Source of the DNA: Rubrobacter sp.
GTDB taxonomy: Bacteria; Actinomycetota; Rubrobacteria; Rubrobacterales; Rubrobacteraceae
Length of the DNA: 5,078 nt
Assembly (NCBI GenBank): GCA_013815575.1
Contig: JACDFX010000189.1
Location: 1-5,078 of the forward strand
Direction: 5' to 3'
The position numbers and the translations under genes were made by a program. Positions 1-5,078 of the stretch are shown here, in pieces. The first letter of the stretch is position 1, and each line of letters opens with the position of its first letter. The notes under the pieces are model-generated. The model worked only from the letters and a program-made list of their open reading frames with translations. It had not been told where the DNA came from and searched no databases.

Positions 1-1
1 G

Positions 2-1075
2 AAGTTCGGGGAGGAGCCCGGGGTCGTCGCGAGCGCGCCGGGGCGCATCAACCTGATCGGGGAGCACACCGACTACAACGGCGGCTTCGTTCTCCCCTGC
101 GCCATCGACCGCCGCCTGGCCGTCGCAGCCGGACGGAACGGTGGGAACCTGCTCTACTCCGCCGACTTCGACCGCGCCCGTCCGCTGCACTGCAAGGACG
201 ACTCCTGGGCGAAATACCCGCGCGGCGTCGCCTGGGCGCTGCGGGAGGCCGGCCACGACGCCGACAACTTCCAGGCGGCCCTCGCCGGCGACGTGCCCCG
301 CGCCTCCGGGCTCTCCTCCTCGGCGGCCATCGAGGCCGCCACCGCCCTCGCCCTCAACGCGCTCTTCGAGTTTGGGTTGGACAGGAAATCCCTCGCCCGG
401 ATCTGCCAGCGCGCCGAGAACGAGTACGTCGGCGTGCAGAGCGGCATCATGGACCAGTACGCCTCGCTACTCTGCGAGGCTGGCTCCGCCCTGCTCATCG
501 ACTGCCGCTCCCTGGAAGCCGACACCGTCCCCCTGGACCTCGAAAGAGCGGACCTCTCCCTCGCGGTCTGTGACACCCGCGTCGAGCGTGGCCTCGGTGA
601 CACCGGCTACAACGACCGCCGGGCCTCCTGCGAACGGGCGGCCGAGACCCTGGGCGTCAGTCAGCTGCGCGACGCCACGGAAGGGGACCTCGAACGGCTC
701 TCCGGCGAGGAGCTTCGCCGCGCCCGCCACATCGTCACGGAGAACGCGCGTGTGATCCGGGCCGTCGAGTCCCTGCGGGCCAAAGACTTCGAGGCCTTCG
801 GGCAGCTGATGTACGCGTCGCACGAATCCATGCGCGACGATTACGAGATCTCCACGCCCGAGCTAGACGCCTTCGTCGAGATCGCCAGGGAGAACGGCGC
901 CCCGGGCGCCCGGCTGACGGGCGCGGGCTTCGGCGGCTGCGCTATCGCCCTGATGCCAGCCGGGGACACCGGGACGCTCGCTGACGCCTGCCGACGGGCG
1001 TTTGCCGGCCGCGGGTTCGGGGAGCCGGAGTTCTACGAGTTCGTGCCGGCGGCCGGGGCCGAGGTGGTGGGATGA
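2..1075 (+). CDS. galK: Galactokinase, 5'-truncated by the window edge
   Basis: GHMP-family sugar kinase that phosphorylates alpha-D-galactose to galactose-1-phosphate with ATP in the cytosolic Leloir pathway. The open frame enters from the left edge and gives 357 residues. Members usually have about 380-390, so roughly 20-30 N-terminal residues are missing. Seen in the fragment: the galactokinase signature PGRINLIGEHTDYNGG near residues 13-28, containing the catalytic arginine (R15). The GHMP ATP-binding loop GLSSSAA is at 103-109. GIMDQ at 149-153 carries the catalytic aspartate (D151). A YNDRR motif lies in the middle, and the C-terminal glycine-rich motif LTGAGFGGCAIAL is at 305-317. All key motifs are intact, so the gene looks functional. 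Its TGA stop overlaps the ATG of the downstream peptidase remnant (ATGA), which suggests the two once formed a translationally coupled operon. The true start and promoter lie outside the window. An internal ATG/GTG start such as the GTG at 293 would delete the signature and is not credible. Confidence 0.95.
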   Translation, partial: KFGEEPGVVASAPGRINLIGEHTDYNGGFVLPCAIDRRLAVAAGRNGGNLLYSADFDRARPLHCKDDSWAKYPRGVAWALREAGHDADNFQAALAGDVPRASGLSSSAAIEAATALALNALFEFGLDRKSLARICQRAENEYVGVQSGIMDQYASLLCEAGSALLIDCRSLEADTVPLDLERADLSLAVCDTRVERGLGDTGYNDRRASCERAAETLGVSQLRDATEGDLERLSGEELRRARHIVTENARVIRAVESLRAKDFEAFGQLMYASHESMRDDYEISTPELDAFVEIARENGAPGARLTGAGFGGCAIALMPAGDTGTLADACRRAFAGRGFGEPEFYEFVPAAGAEVVG

Positions 1076-1488
1076 GCCGCGAAGCGCGGCGGGAGGACCT
1101 GCGGGCGCTCATGGAGCGCTGAGAGATCGGGGCATTGCTCCTGATCCTCTTCGAAGACCCCAACTCTGAGACCCTCAGGCGCCAGGAGGCGTGCGAGGAG
1201 ATCCTGCGCCGTATGAGGCAAGAGGCGACCCGCCCGGGCACGACCCTCGGCGACGCCTTCGCGCTCTGCCGGACCTTCTACGCCGAAGCCGGCTTCCCCG
1301 ACGGCTGGCGGGACCATCAGGGCGGCACCACGGGCTACGCATCCCGCGAAATAGTGGCGACCCCCGAGACTCACCAGGAGATCCGCGAAGGTCACGCCTT
1401 TGCCTGGAACCCCTCCCTCCCTAACGCCAAGGCCGAAGAGACCTTCGGTCTCCTCCCGCAGGGCCCGGAGATCCTCACGCCTGTCTGA
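1072..1488 (+). pseudogene. Decayed M24-family (Xaa-Pro aminopeptidase-like) peptidase gene
   Basis: The reading frame starts with ATG at 1072, overlapping the galK stop as ATGA, with a GAGG ribosome site at 1061-1064 seven bases upstream. It reads 16 residues (MSREARREDLRALMER) to an in-frame TGA at 1120-1122. The same frame then continues without a stop to 1488. The first part, with EIGALLL just after the stop, resembles the N-terminus of M24/aminopeptidase P-type proteins. From about FEDPNSE on, it resembles their C-terminal region: HQGG (1315-1326), GYASRE, AWNPS (1402-1416), KAEET (1429-1443) and a terminal PEILT. Such proteins are usually about 350-400 residues, so I infer an internal deletion of roughly 200-250 codons plus a nonsense mutation. 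Most of the dinuclear metal site would be gone, so an active peptidase is not expected. A TTG-initiated 117-residue product from 1135 is possible on paper but has no good ribosome site. The family assignment is from remembered motifs. Confidence 0.75.
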
Positions 1489-1505
1489 TCTCGACCCCTG
1501 CCGAT

Positions 1506-2384
1506 CTAGACGGCGGGCGTCGCCGGGGAGGTGAGCGCCTCCACGCACGCGAGGGCGGCGCTCAGGACCCGCCCGTCCGCGTCGAAGGTGGGGTCGTAGG
1601 AGGCGATGCCGACCGCGACAACCTCGAAGCGCCCGCTGACCATCCCGAGCGTCGCCAAAAGCTGCTCGGCGCTCAGGCCACCTTTGGTGGCGAACCCGTT
1701 GGCCCGGCCCACCTTCTCCGCGTCCAGGACGTCGAGGTCCAGATGCACGTAGACCCTGCCCACCCCGGTCTTCAGCTCGTCCAGGGCCTTCGCGAGGACC
1801 CGCGGTCCTTCGCGCCTGACCGGTTCCGCGCCGACGACGGTTACCTTCGAGGCAGCGAGCCGCTCTTCCTCCGCGGGCTGCACGTCCCGGACCCCCGCAA
1901 GCACCACGTTCTCCTCGGCTACCGGGGAGAAGCTGGGCACGCCCTCGGCCATCTTCCGCCAGCAGTGCCCCACGGCGACGGCGAGGCCCATTCCGTCCGT
2001 GAAGCCCGTCGTGGTCGTCTCGGGGGTGTTGAAGTCCGCGTGGGCATCGAACCACACGATACCCAAACCCTCGGGACCGGCCCCCGCGATCGTCCCGACG
2101 GAGGCGTTGCAGTTGCCCGAGAGCACCAGGGGAAAGTGGCCATCGGTGAGGGCTCCGCGCACCTGCTCGGAGATCAGGCCGTCCAGCTCGAAGGCGGTCG
2201 CGACCTCGGCCGGCGGATCGCTTTCGGGACGCACGGTTGCGAAGCTCGGGCTCCGGCCCGCCGTCCGGAGCGCTTCACCGAGTCCGCCGTCTACGAGATG
2301 CTCCGGCCCGGCGCCCATGCGTAGGCCGCGGTGCCCGGAGTCGTAGGGCGCGACGATGACGCGGATGTCCGGGTAGTCTCCCAT
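1506..2384 (-). CDS. Arginase/agmatinase-fold protein with non-canonical active site
   Basis: A 292-residue protein of the ureohydrolase fold, about the usual length and probably cytosolic. Metal-site motifs are recognisable: WFDAHADFNTPET at 111-123 (D113, H115, D117) and HLDLDVLD at 214-221 (D216, D218). The normal GGDHS loop reads SGNCN at 89-93, so the first metal-ligand histidine (human arginase I H101) is C92. By my alignment the catalytic H141 position is D130, guanidinium-binding E277 is S262, and D183 is Q169. N130 is kept as N119. The protein is therefore probably not a plain arginase. I recall similar GNCN-type proteins in actinobacteria annotated only as 'arginase family', and the substrate is unknown. 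The start is well fixed: an in-frame TAG lies four codons upstream, no ribosome site is visible, and a TAGAAT box sits at -12 to -7, consistent with leaderless translation. The gene is convergent with the peptidase remnant (17-bp gap) and divergent from crtY. Confidence 0.87.
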   Translation of the reverse strand: MGDYPDIRVIVAPYDSGHRGLRMGAGPEHLVDGGLGEALRTAGRSPSFATVRPESDPPAEVATAFELDGLISEQVRGALTDGHFPLVLSGNCNASVGTIAGAGPEGLGIVWFDAHADFNTPETTTTGFTDGMGLAVAVGHCWRKMAEGVPSFSPVAEENVVLAGVRDVQPAEEERLAASKVTVVGAEPVRREGPRVLAKALDELKTGVGRVYVHLDLDVLDAEKVGRANGFATKGGLSAEQLLATLGMVSGRFEVVAVGIASYDPTFDADGRVLSAALACVEALTSPATPAV

Positions 2385-2390
2385 GCCCGC

Positions 2391-2396
2391 ATTCTA
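2391..2396 (-). promoter_or_regulatory. Candidate -10 box for a leaderless arginase-like mRNA
   Basis: On the minus strand TAGAAT occupies positions -12 to -7 relative to the A of the ATG at 2384. That is where a -10 hexamer would sit if transcription began at the start codon itself. No Shine-Dalgarno sequence precedes the ATG, which fits leaderless translation, common in actinobacteria. The -35 region is poor; only GAC of a TTGACA-like element can be found, at a 19-bp spacing. The same TAG is the in-frame stop that limits the reading frame. Confidence 0.4.
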
Positions 2397-2505
2397 AGGC
2401 ATAGGAGGATACCGGCGTCGCACACTTACGATCGACCCGGCTCCGCCCGGGCGTTGCGTGCAAATCGACGAAATCTGACGGCTCGTTTGCGAACCAACAG
2501 ACGGG

Positions 2506-2524
2506 GCCGATGCGGCGCATCGGC
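2506..2524. repeat. Perfect 9+1+9 inverted repeat, candidate operator
   Basis: GCCGATGCG (2506-2514) is followed by one central G (2515) and its exact reverse complement CGCATCGGC (2516-2524). The right arm directly abuts the TATGAT box, so the palindrome fills the interval where a -35 to -10 spacer would be. This position and symmetry fit a dimeric regulator controlling crtY-blh and perhaps the divergent gene. An RNA hairpin is less likely, because the element lies upstream of the inferred transcription start. The regulator is not identifiable from this window. Confidence 0.55.
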
Positions 2525-2530
2525 TATGAT
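2525..2530 (+). promoter_or_regulatory. Candidate -10 box (TATGAT) for crtY-blh
   Basis: TATGAT matches the vegetative TATAAT consensus at five of six positions. It lies 39 bp before the preferred crtY GTG or 12 bp before the TSS expected near 2537. No TTGACA-like -35 is present at a normal distance. That is compatible with an activator-dependent promoter or with a chance match. Confidence 0.4.
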
Positions 2531-2586
2531 CGTCTGGATGTTGGGAGCTTACACACCCGGCGGGCCGTGATGGCCCGGACGCGGCG

Positions 2587-2592
2587 GGGGAG
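2587..2592 (+). promoter_or_regulatory. Ribosome binding site deciding the crtY start
   Basis: A GGGGAG run ends four bases before the GTG at 2597. Neither the ATG at 2570 nor the GTG at 2567 has a comparable site at proper spacing. The ATG at 2510 has only a weak ACGGGG inside or next to the palindrome. This favours GTG 2597, although the spacing is slightly short. Confidence 0.45.
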
Positions 2593-2596
2593 ATCC

Positions 2597-3814
2597 GTGC
2601 CGTTGCCGGGTCAACTGGAGCCCCGTGGTCCCGAACCGGAGAGGTACGGGTACGTGATCCTGGGCGCCGGGTGCGCGGGGTTGAGCCTCTGCCACTACTT
2701 GCTGGAGCGGGGCGTGGACGCGCCTATCCTGATCCTGGACCGCAAGCAGGCCTTCGCCGACGACCGGACCTGGTGCTTCTGGGACGTCGAAGAGACGCCC
2801 TTCTCCGACCGCGCCATCCGGCGCTGGAACTCCTGGTCCGTCCGCGCCGAAGGCCGGGAGGTCGTTCACACGAGCCGGCGCTACCCGTACCTCTGCCTCA
2901 CCGGCGCCGACTTCTACGAGAGCGTGCTAGGCAAGATCTCCACCCACGGCAACGTCACCATCCGGCTCGGGGAAGACGTGAGATTCTCCAAGGAGTTGGA
3001 CGACGGGGTGCTGGTGGTCACCTCCGCGGGCTCGTACCTCGCGGGGCTCGTGTTCGACGGGCGCGGCCTGCCGCCTGACTCCGCGGCCCTCGAGGAGGCC
3101 CGCCGGAAGGGAACCTGGATCTCCCAGCAGTTCCTCGGGCTCCGCCTACGCTCCCGCCGCCCCGCCTTCGACCCAGATACCTGCACCCTCATGGACTTCT
3201 CCGTCGACCAGGGCCGCGGTTTGCGCTTCGCCTACGTGCTGCCCTTCGACGAACACGAGGCGCTCGTCGAGAACGTCTACCTCTCCAAGACCGGCGCCCC
3301 GCCCGAAGCCCACCGCGCCGAGCTCTCCGGCTACCTGCAAGACCGCTACGGGCTCTTCGGGGGAGACTATGAGGTACACGGCGAGGAGTGGGGGGACATA
3401 CCGATGACGGCCCACCGCTTCCGGCGGCGGACCGGAACCCGCACGCACGTCATAGGGACTCTTGGTGGCGAGACCCGACCCTCGACCGGGTACACGTTCC
3501 TCCGCGTCCAGCGCTACTGCCGTGAGCTTGCCGCGAGCCTTACCGGCGCCGACGGAGACCCGGAAGGGGTCCACCCGTGGCGCTACGGGCCGCTTGACCG
3601 GGTTTTCCTGCGGCTCCTGCGCGAGCGGCCGGAGAGGTGCCCCGGGATCTACGCCCGCATGTTCGCCGGGACCCCGCCCGACCCCCTCGTCCGTTTTCTG
3701 ACGGAGGTGAGCTCGCCTCTCGACGACGCCGGGCTGATCGGGACTCTCCCGAAACTGCCGTTCTTGCGGCTGGCCGCCGGGGAGGCCCTCGACCGTGTAC
3801 GTGAAAGCCTCTAA
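2597..3814 (+). CDS. crtY: Lycopene beta-cyclase (FAD-dependent, CrtY/CrtL type)
   Basis: Converts lycopene to beta-carotene by cyclising both ends, in a membrane-associated reaction dependent on reduced FAD without net redox change. From GTG 2597 the product is 405 residues, typical for the family. A Rossmann dinucleotide motif ILGAGCAGLSL is at 21-31 (GxGxxG). DDRTWCFW at 55-62 matches the family's 'HTWxFW' block, and FDGRG is at 153-157. LPFDEHEALVE at 215-225 places E225 at the acidic position reported essential in CrtY enzymes. EEWGDIPM at 263-270 and GETRPSTGYTFLRVQ at 291-305 are the characteristic C-terminal motifs. All appear intact. Starts at 2510 or 2570 would add 29 or 9 residues; atypical codons, the palindrome and the ribosome site argue for 2597. 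The gene overlaps blh by 20 bp, so the two are very likely co-transcribed and translationally coupled. A fused-domain or heterodimeric CrtYc/CrtYd type is excluded by the FAD motif and length. Confidence 0.93.
   Translation: MPLPGQLEPRGPEPERYGYVILGAGCAGLSLCHYLLERGVDAPILILDRKQAFADDRTWCFWDVEETPFSDRAIRRWNSWSVRAEGREVVHTSRRYPYLCLTGADFYESVLGKISTHGNVTIRLGEDVRFSKELDDGVLVVTSAGSYLAGLVFDGRGLPPDSAALEEARRKGTWISQQFLGLRLRSRRPAFDPDTCTLMDFSVDQGRGLRFAYVLPFDEHEALVENVYLSKTGAPPEAHRAELSGYLQDRYGLFGGDYEVHGEEWGDIPMTAHRFRRRTGTRTHVIGTLGGETRPSTGYTFLRVQRYCRELAASLTGADGDPEGVHPWRYGPLDRVFLRLLRERPERCPGIYARMFAGTPPDPLVRFLTEVSSPLDDAGLIGTLPKLPFLRLAAGEALDRVRESL
3779..3785 (+). promoter_or_regulatory. Ribosome binding site of blh within crtY
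   Basis: GGGGAGG lies nine bases before the GTG at 3795, inside the last codons of crtY. It supports the overlapping GTG start and coupled translation of the two enzymes. Confidence 0.6.
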
Positions 3815-4886
3815 CCGGGGACTGGAGGCGGACACGCGCCCGGCGGTCCGGGTTGCGGTGGTGTGGCCCTCCCGGTTTATCGTGCTGCTCCTGACGCTTG
3901 CCTTCTTCGCCGGGCTTCGCGTGCCGGAATGGGCCCAGTACCTGCCGTTCGCCGCGAGCCTCGTGCTCTTCGGGCTGCCGCACGGCGCCGTGGACCACCT
4001 GGTGCCAGCCCGCCTCGCCGGCCGCGCCGCCGACGGCCGGAGCGTGCTCACCGTCGTGCTCCTCTACCTCGTCCTCTCCGGCCTCTGCCTCGCCCTGTGG
4101 TTCGCCGCCCCTGCCGCGGCCTTCGTCCTCTTCGTCTGCGTCACGGTCTTCCACTGGGGCGCCGGGGACCTGCACGCCCTGCTCTTCTTCGGCCCGAACG
4201 GGCTCGATGGGATGGGCCGCGCCTCCCGCGCCCTCCTGCTCCTCCTCCGGGGCGGTCTACCCATGCTGGTCCCGCTCCTCTTCTTCCCTGACGCCTACCG
4301 CGGGGTCCTAAACAACGCAGCCGGGCTGTTCAGCGCGGGTGGGTCGGCCCTCCCCGGAGTCTTCTCGCCGGTCTTCAGGATCTCGGCAGGGGCCGCCCTG
4401 GCGGCGGTCGCCCTGCTCCTCCTCTTTCGCGCTGCCGGAGACCTCGTTGGCCGGCGCGGATCGCTGCTGCCCGTTGCGCTGGAGACTTTGATGCTCTTCG
4501 CGTTCTTCGCCGTCGTACCGCCGGTCCTCGCCGTCGGGCTGTACTTCTCGCTCTGGCACGCCACCAGGCACGTAGCCCGGCTGGTGATGCTTGACCGCGC
4601 GGGCGCAAGGTACCTGCGCGCGGGACGTCCTGGATACGCTCTGGCCCGGTTCGCGAGGGACGCCGCGCCCCTGACCGCGCTGGCGCTCGTGCTGCTCCTC
4701 GGCCTATACTTGGCCGTCCCAAACGCGGCGGAAGATACCGGCCCCCTTCTTGCCCTCTACCTGGTGCTCGTCTCGGCGCTCACGTTGCCACACGCCTCCC
4801 TGGTCACATACATGGACCTCCGTCAGGGCGTCTGGAAGAGGGCCCGTCCGGTCCCGGGCGCCACTGTCGAACACGCGACACAATGA
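3795..4886 (+). CDS. blh: Beta-carotene 15,15'-dioxygenase, Brp/Blh family
   Basis: Integral membrane, Fe(II)-dependent oxygenase that cleaves beta-carotene centrally to two all-trans-retinal molecules, the chromophore of microbial rhodopsins. The product is 363 residues. Conserved histidine motifs are in order: GLPHGAVDH at 60-68, FHWGAGDLH at 119-127, YFSLWHATRH at 250-259 and TLPHASLVTYMD at 330-341. H63, H120, H255 and H259 correspond to the four iron ligands proposed for the marine 66A03 enzyme (H21, H78, H188, H192 as I recall). The 57-residue and 4-residue spacings are the same. About eight hydrophobic segments are visible, near 26-41, 48-62, 84-121 (probably two), 145-164, 196-212, 226-250, 291-309 and 316-333. 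The N-terminus is about 40 residues longer than in the 66A03 protein. Start GTG 3795 is chosen from the GGGGAGG site and the 20-bp overlap with crtY; a later start near residue 24 cannot be excluded. Its pairing with a beta-cyclase strongly supports retinal production. Confidence 0.95.
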   Translation: MYVKASNRGLEADTRPAVRVAVVWPSRFIVLLLTLAFFAGLRVPEWAQYLPFAASLVLFGLPHGAVDHLVPARLAGRAADGRSVLTVVLLYLVLSGLCLALWFAAPAAAFVLFVCVTVFHWGAGDLHALLFFGPNGLDGMGRASRALLLLLRGGLPMLVPLLFFPDAYRGVLNNAAGLFSAGGSALPGVFSPVFRISAGAALAAVALLLLFRAAGDLVGRRGSLLPVALETLMLFAFFAVVPPVLAVGLYFSLWHATRHVARLVMLDRAGARYLRAGRPGYALARFARDAAPLTALALVLLLGLYLAVPNAAEDTGPLLALYLVLVSALTLPHASLVTYMDLRQGVWKRARPVPGATVEHATQ

Positions 4887-4924
4887 CTTCATCTAGCACG
4901 GGCATGAATCTGGCCGGGCTCCAG

Positions 4925-4949
4925 GTTTATCCCTGTAATGTGAGGGTAC
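4925..4949 (+). promoter_or_regulatory. Candidate general-stress (SigB-type) promoter
   Basis: GTTTAT (4925-4930), a 13-bp spacer and GGGTAC (4944-4949) closely match the SigB-family consensus GTTTAA-N12-14-GGGTAT. They also match the Streptomyces form GNNT-N14-16-GGGTAC/T. It lies in the gap after blh, and a start near 4956 would give a leader of about 50 bases to the ATG at 5005. No equally good vegetative promoter is seen; a TAAGAT at 4973-4978 lacks a matching -35. Confidence 0.55.
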
Positions 4950-4990
4950 ACAGAGAGCTTATCGAAGTTCTGTAAGATCAGCCAAAAATT

Positions 4991-4995
4991 GGAGG
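4991..4995 (+). promoter_or_regulatory. Strong ribosome binding site of the SRPBCC gene
   Basis: GGAGG followed by T, within an AT-rich context, lies nine bases before ATG 5005. It is the strongest Shine-Dalgarno sequence in the window and supports high translation of the gene that follows. Confidence 0.7.
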
Positions 4996-5004
4996 TCACT
5001 TAGG

Positions 5005-5078
5005 ATGGCGGAGCCGATCACTGGAAGCATAGAGGTAGAAGCCCCGGTAGCCCAGGTCTACGAGTACTGGCGCAACCT
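5005..5078 (+). CDS. SRPBCC-family (cyclase/dehydrase-like) protein, 3'-truncated
   Basis: Only the first 24 full codons are in the window: MAEPITGSIEVEAP, then VAQVYEYWRN. The pattern of a first beta-strand 'x-I-x-V-x-A-P' followed by 'V-x-x-V-Y-x-Y-W-x-N' is the usual start of the SRPBCC (START/Bet v1-like) helix-grip fold, often annotated cyclase/dehydrase or polyketide-cyclase-like. These proteins bind hydrophobic ligands in an inner cavity, and the ligand here cannot be inferred. The gene has its own ribosome site and a stress-type promoter candidate 56 bp upstream, so it is probably not simply the third gene of crtY-blh. A carotenoid or retinal-related role is possible from position only. 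The frame is open to the edge. Confidence 0.75.
   Translation, partial: MAEPITGSIEVEAPVAQVYEYWRN

Larger units (their letters stand above)
2385..2596. promoter_or_regulatory. Divergent control region between arginase-like gene and crtY
   Basis: A 212-bp region without a convincing gene lies between the two divergent starts. It is AT-richer than its surroundings from about 2385 to 2500. It holds the arginase-side -10 candidate (2391-2396), a perfect palindrome (2506-2524), a TATGAT box (2525-2530) and a ribosome site for crtY (2587-2592). The crtY frame stays open back to an ATG at 2510, but that stretch uses codons atypical for this genome (TTA, TAT, GAT, CGT, GTT, AGA) and overlaps the palindrome. 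I therefore read it as untranslated. Confidence 0.55.

Noticed and set aside
141..755. 204-codon plus-strand frame inside galK
   Set aside because: It is out of frame with galK and Ser/Thr/Pro/Arg-rich, which is a composition artefact of GC-rich codons.
1482..1512. Possible bidirectional terminator between the peptidase remnant and the arginase-like gene
   Set aside because: Only GATC/GATC pairing around a short loop is visible, with no GC-rich stem or T-run.
1033..2055. Long open frame on the minus strand (340 codons) spanning the galK end, peptidase remnant and arginase-like gene
   Set aside because: It overlaps the real arginase-like gene in another frame and two genes on the other strand. 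Its composition is the Arg/Gly/Ala-rich pattern of antisense frames in high-GC DNA, with no recognisable motif.
2459..2490. Imperfect inverted repeat GCAAA ... TTTGC upstream of the palindrome
   Set aside because: The arms match at five bases only and diverge after that, and the loop is about 20 bases; too weak to call.
2485..2509. GTTTGC-N13-GGGCCG resembling a SigB-type promoter upstream of crtY
   Set aside because: The -10 part keeps only GGG and lacks the TA of GGGTAT/C. The GGG overlaps the palindrome, so I consider it a chance resemblance.
3146..4051. 301-codon minus-strand frame opposite crtY and blh
   Set aside because: It is antisense to two genes with complete family motifs, and its translation is low-complexity with no domain recognised.
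4910..4926. Possible terminator after blh: CTGG-N7-CCAG hairpin
   Set aside because: The stem is only four base pairs and is followed by GTTTATCC rather than a T-run; the sequence is better explained as part of the promoter region.

Overview
The window is a high-GC, densely coded stretch of bacterial chromosome. Its codon use is strongly GC-biased at third positions. Gene content and protein style (retinal synthesis genes, actinobacterial-type arginase-like protein, possible leaderless start) suggest a deep-branching actinobacterium, with Rubrobacter or a relative as my best guess. That is a judgement from memory of the protein families, not a database result.

Layout. The left part (2-1488, + strand) holds the 3' portion of galactokinase galK. 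Directly overlapping its stop codon is a decayed M24-family (aminopeptidase P-like) peptidase gene that keeps only its first ~24 codons and last ~110 codons, with an in-frame TGA between. A convergent gene (1506-2384, - strand) encodes an arginase/agmatinase-fold protein. It keeps most metal-binding aspartates but has lost several residues that arginases use for chemistry and substrate binding. A divergent control region (2385-2596) then holds a perfect 19-bp palindrome abutting a TATGAT box. The + strand gene pair that follows is crtY (lycopene beta-cyclase) and blh (beta-carotene 15,15'-dioxygenase), overlapping by 20 bp. A 118-bp AT-richer gap (4887-5004) carries a good match to a general-stress (SigB-type) promoter, and then an SRPBCC-fold gene begins and runs off the right edge.

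How the genes work together. CrtY cyclises lycopene to beta-carotene and Blh cleaves beta-carotene into two retinals, so this pair is a compact lycopene-to-retinal module, most likely supplying a microbial rhodopsin encoded outside the window. The palindrome next to the crtY promoter is the best candidate for its control site. The galK/peptidase-remnant unit and the arginase-like gene look functionally unrelated to retinal synthesis. The SRPBCC gene appears to have its own, possibly stress-driven, transcription. No RNA genes, insertion sequences or CRISPR arrays were seen. The most unusual items are the divergent active site of the arginase-like protein, the peptidase remnant, and the palindromic control region.
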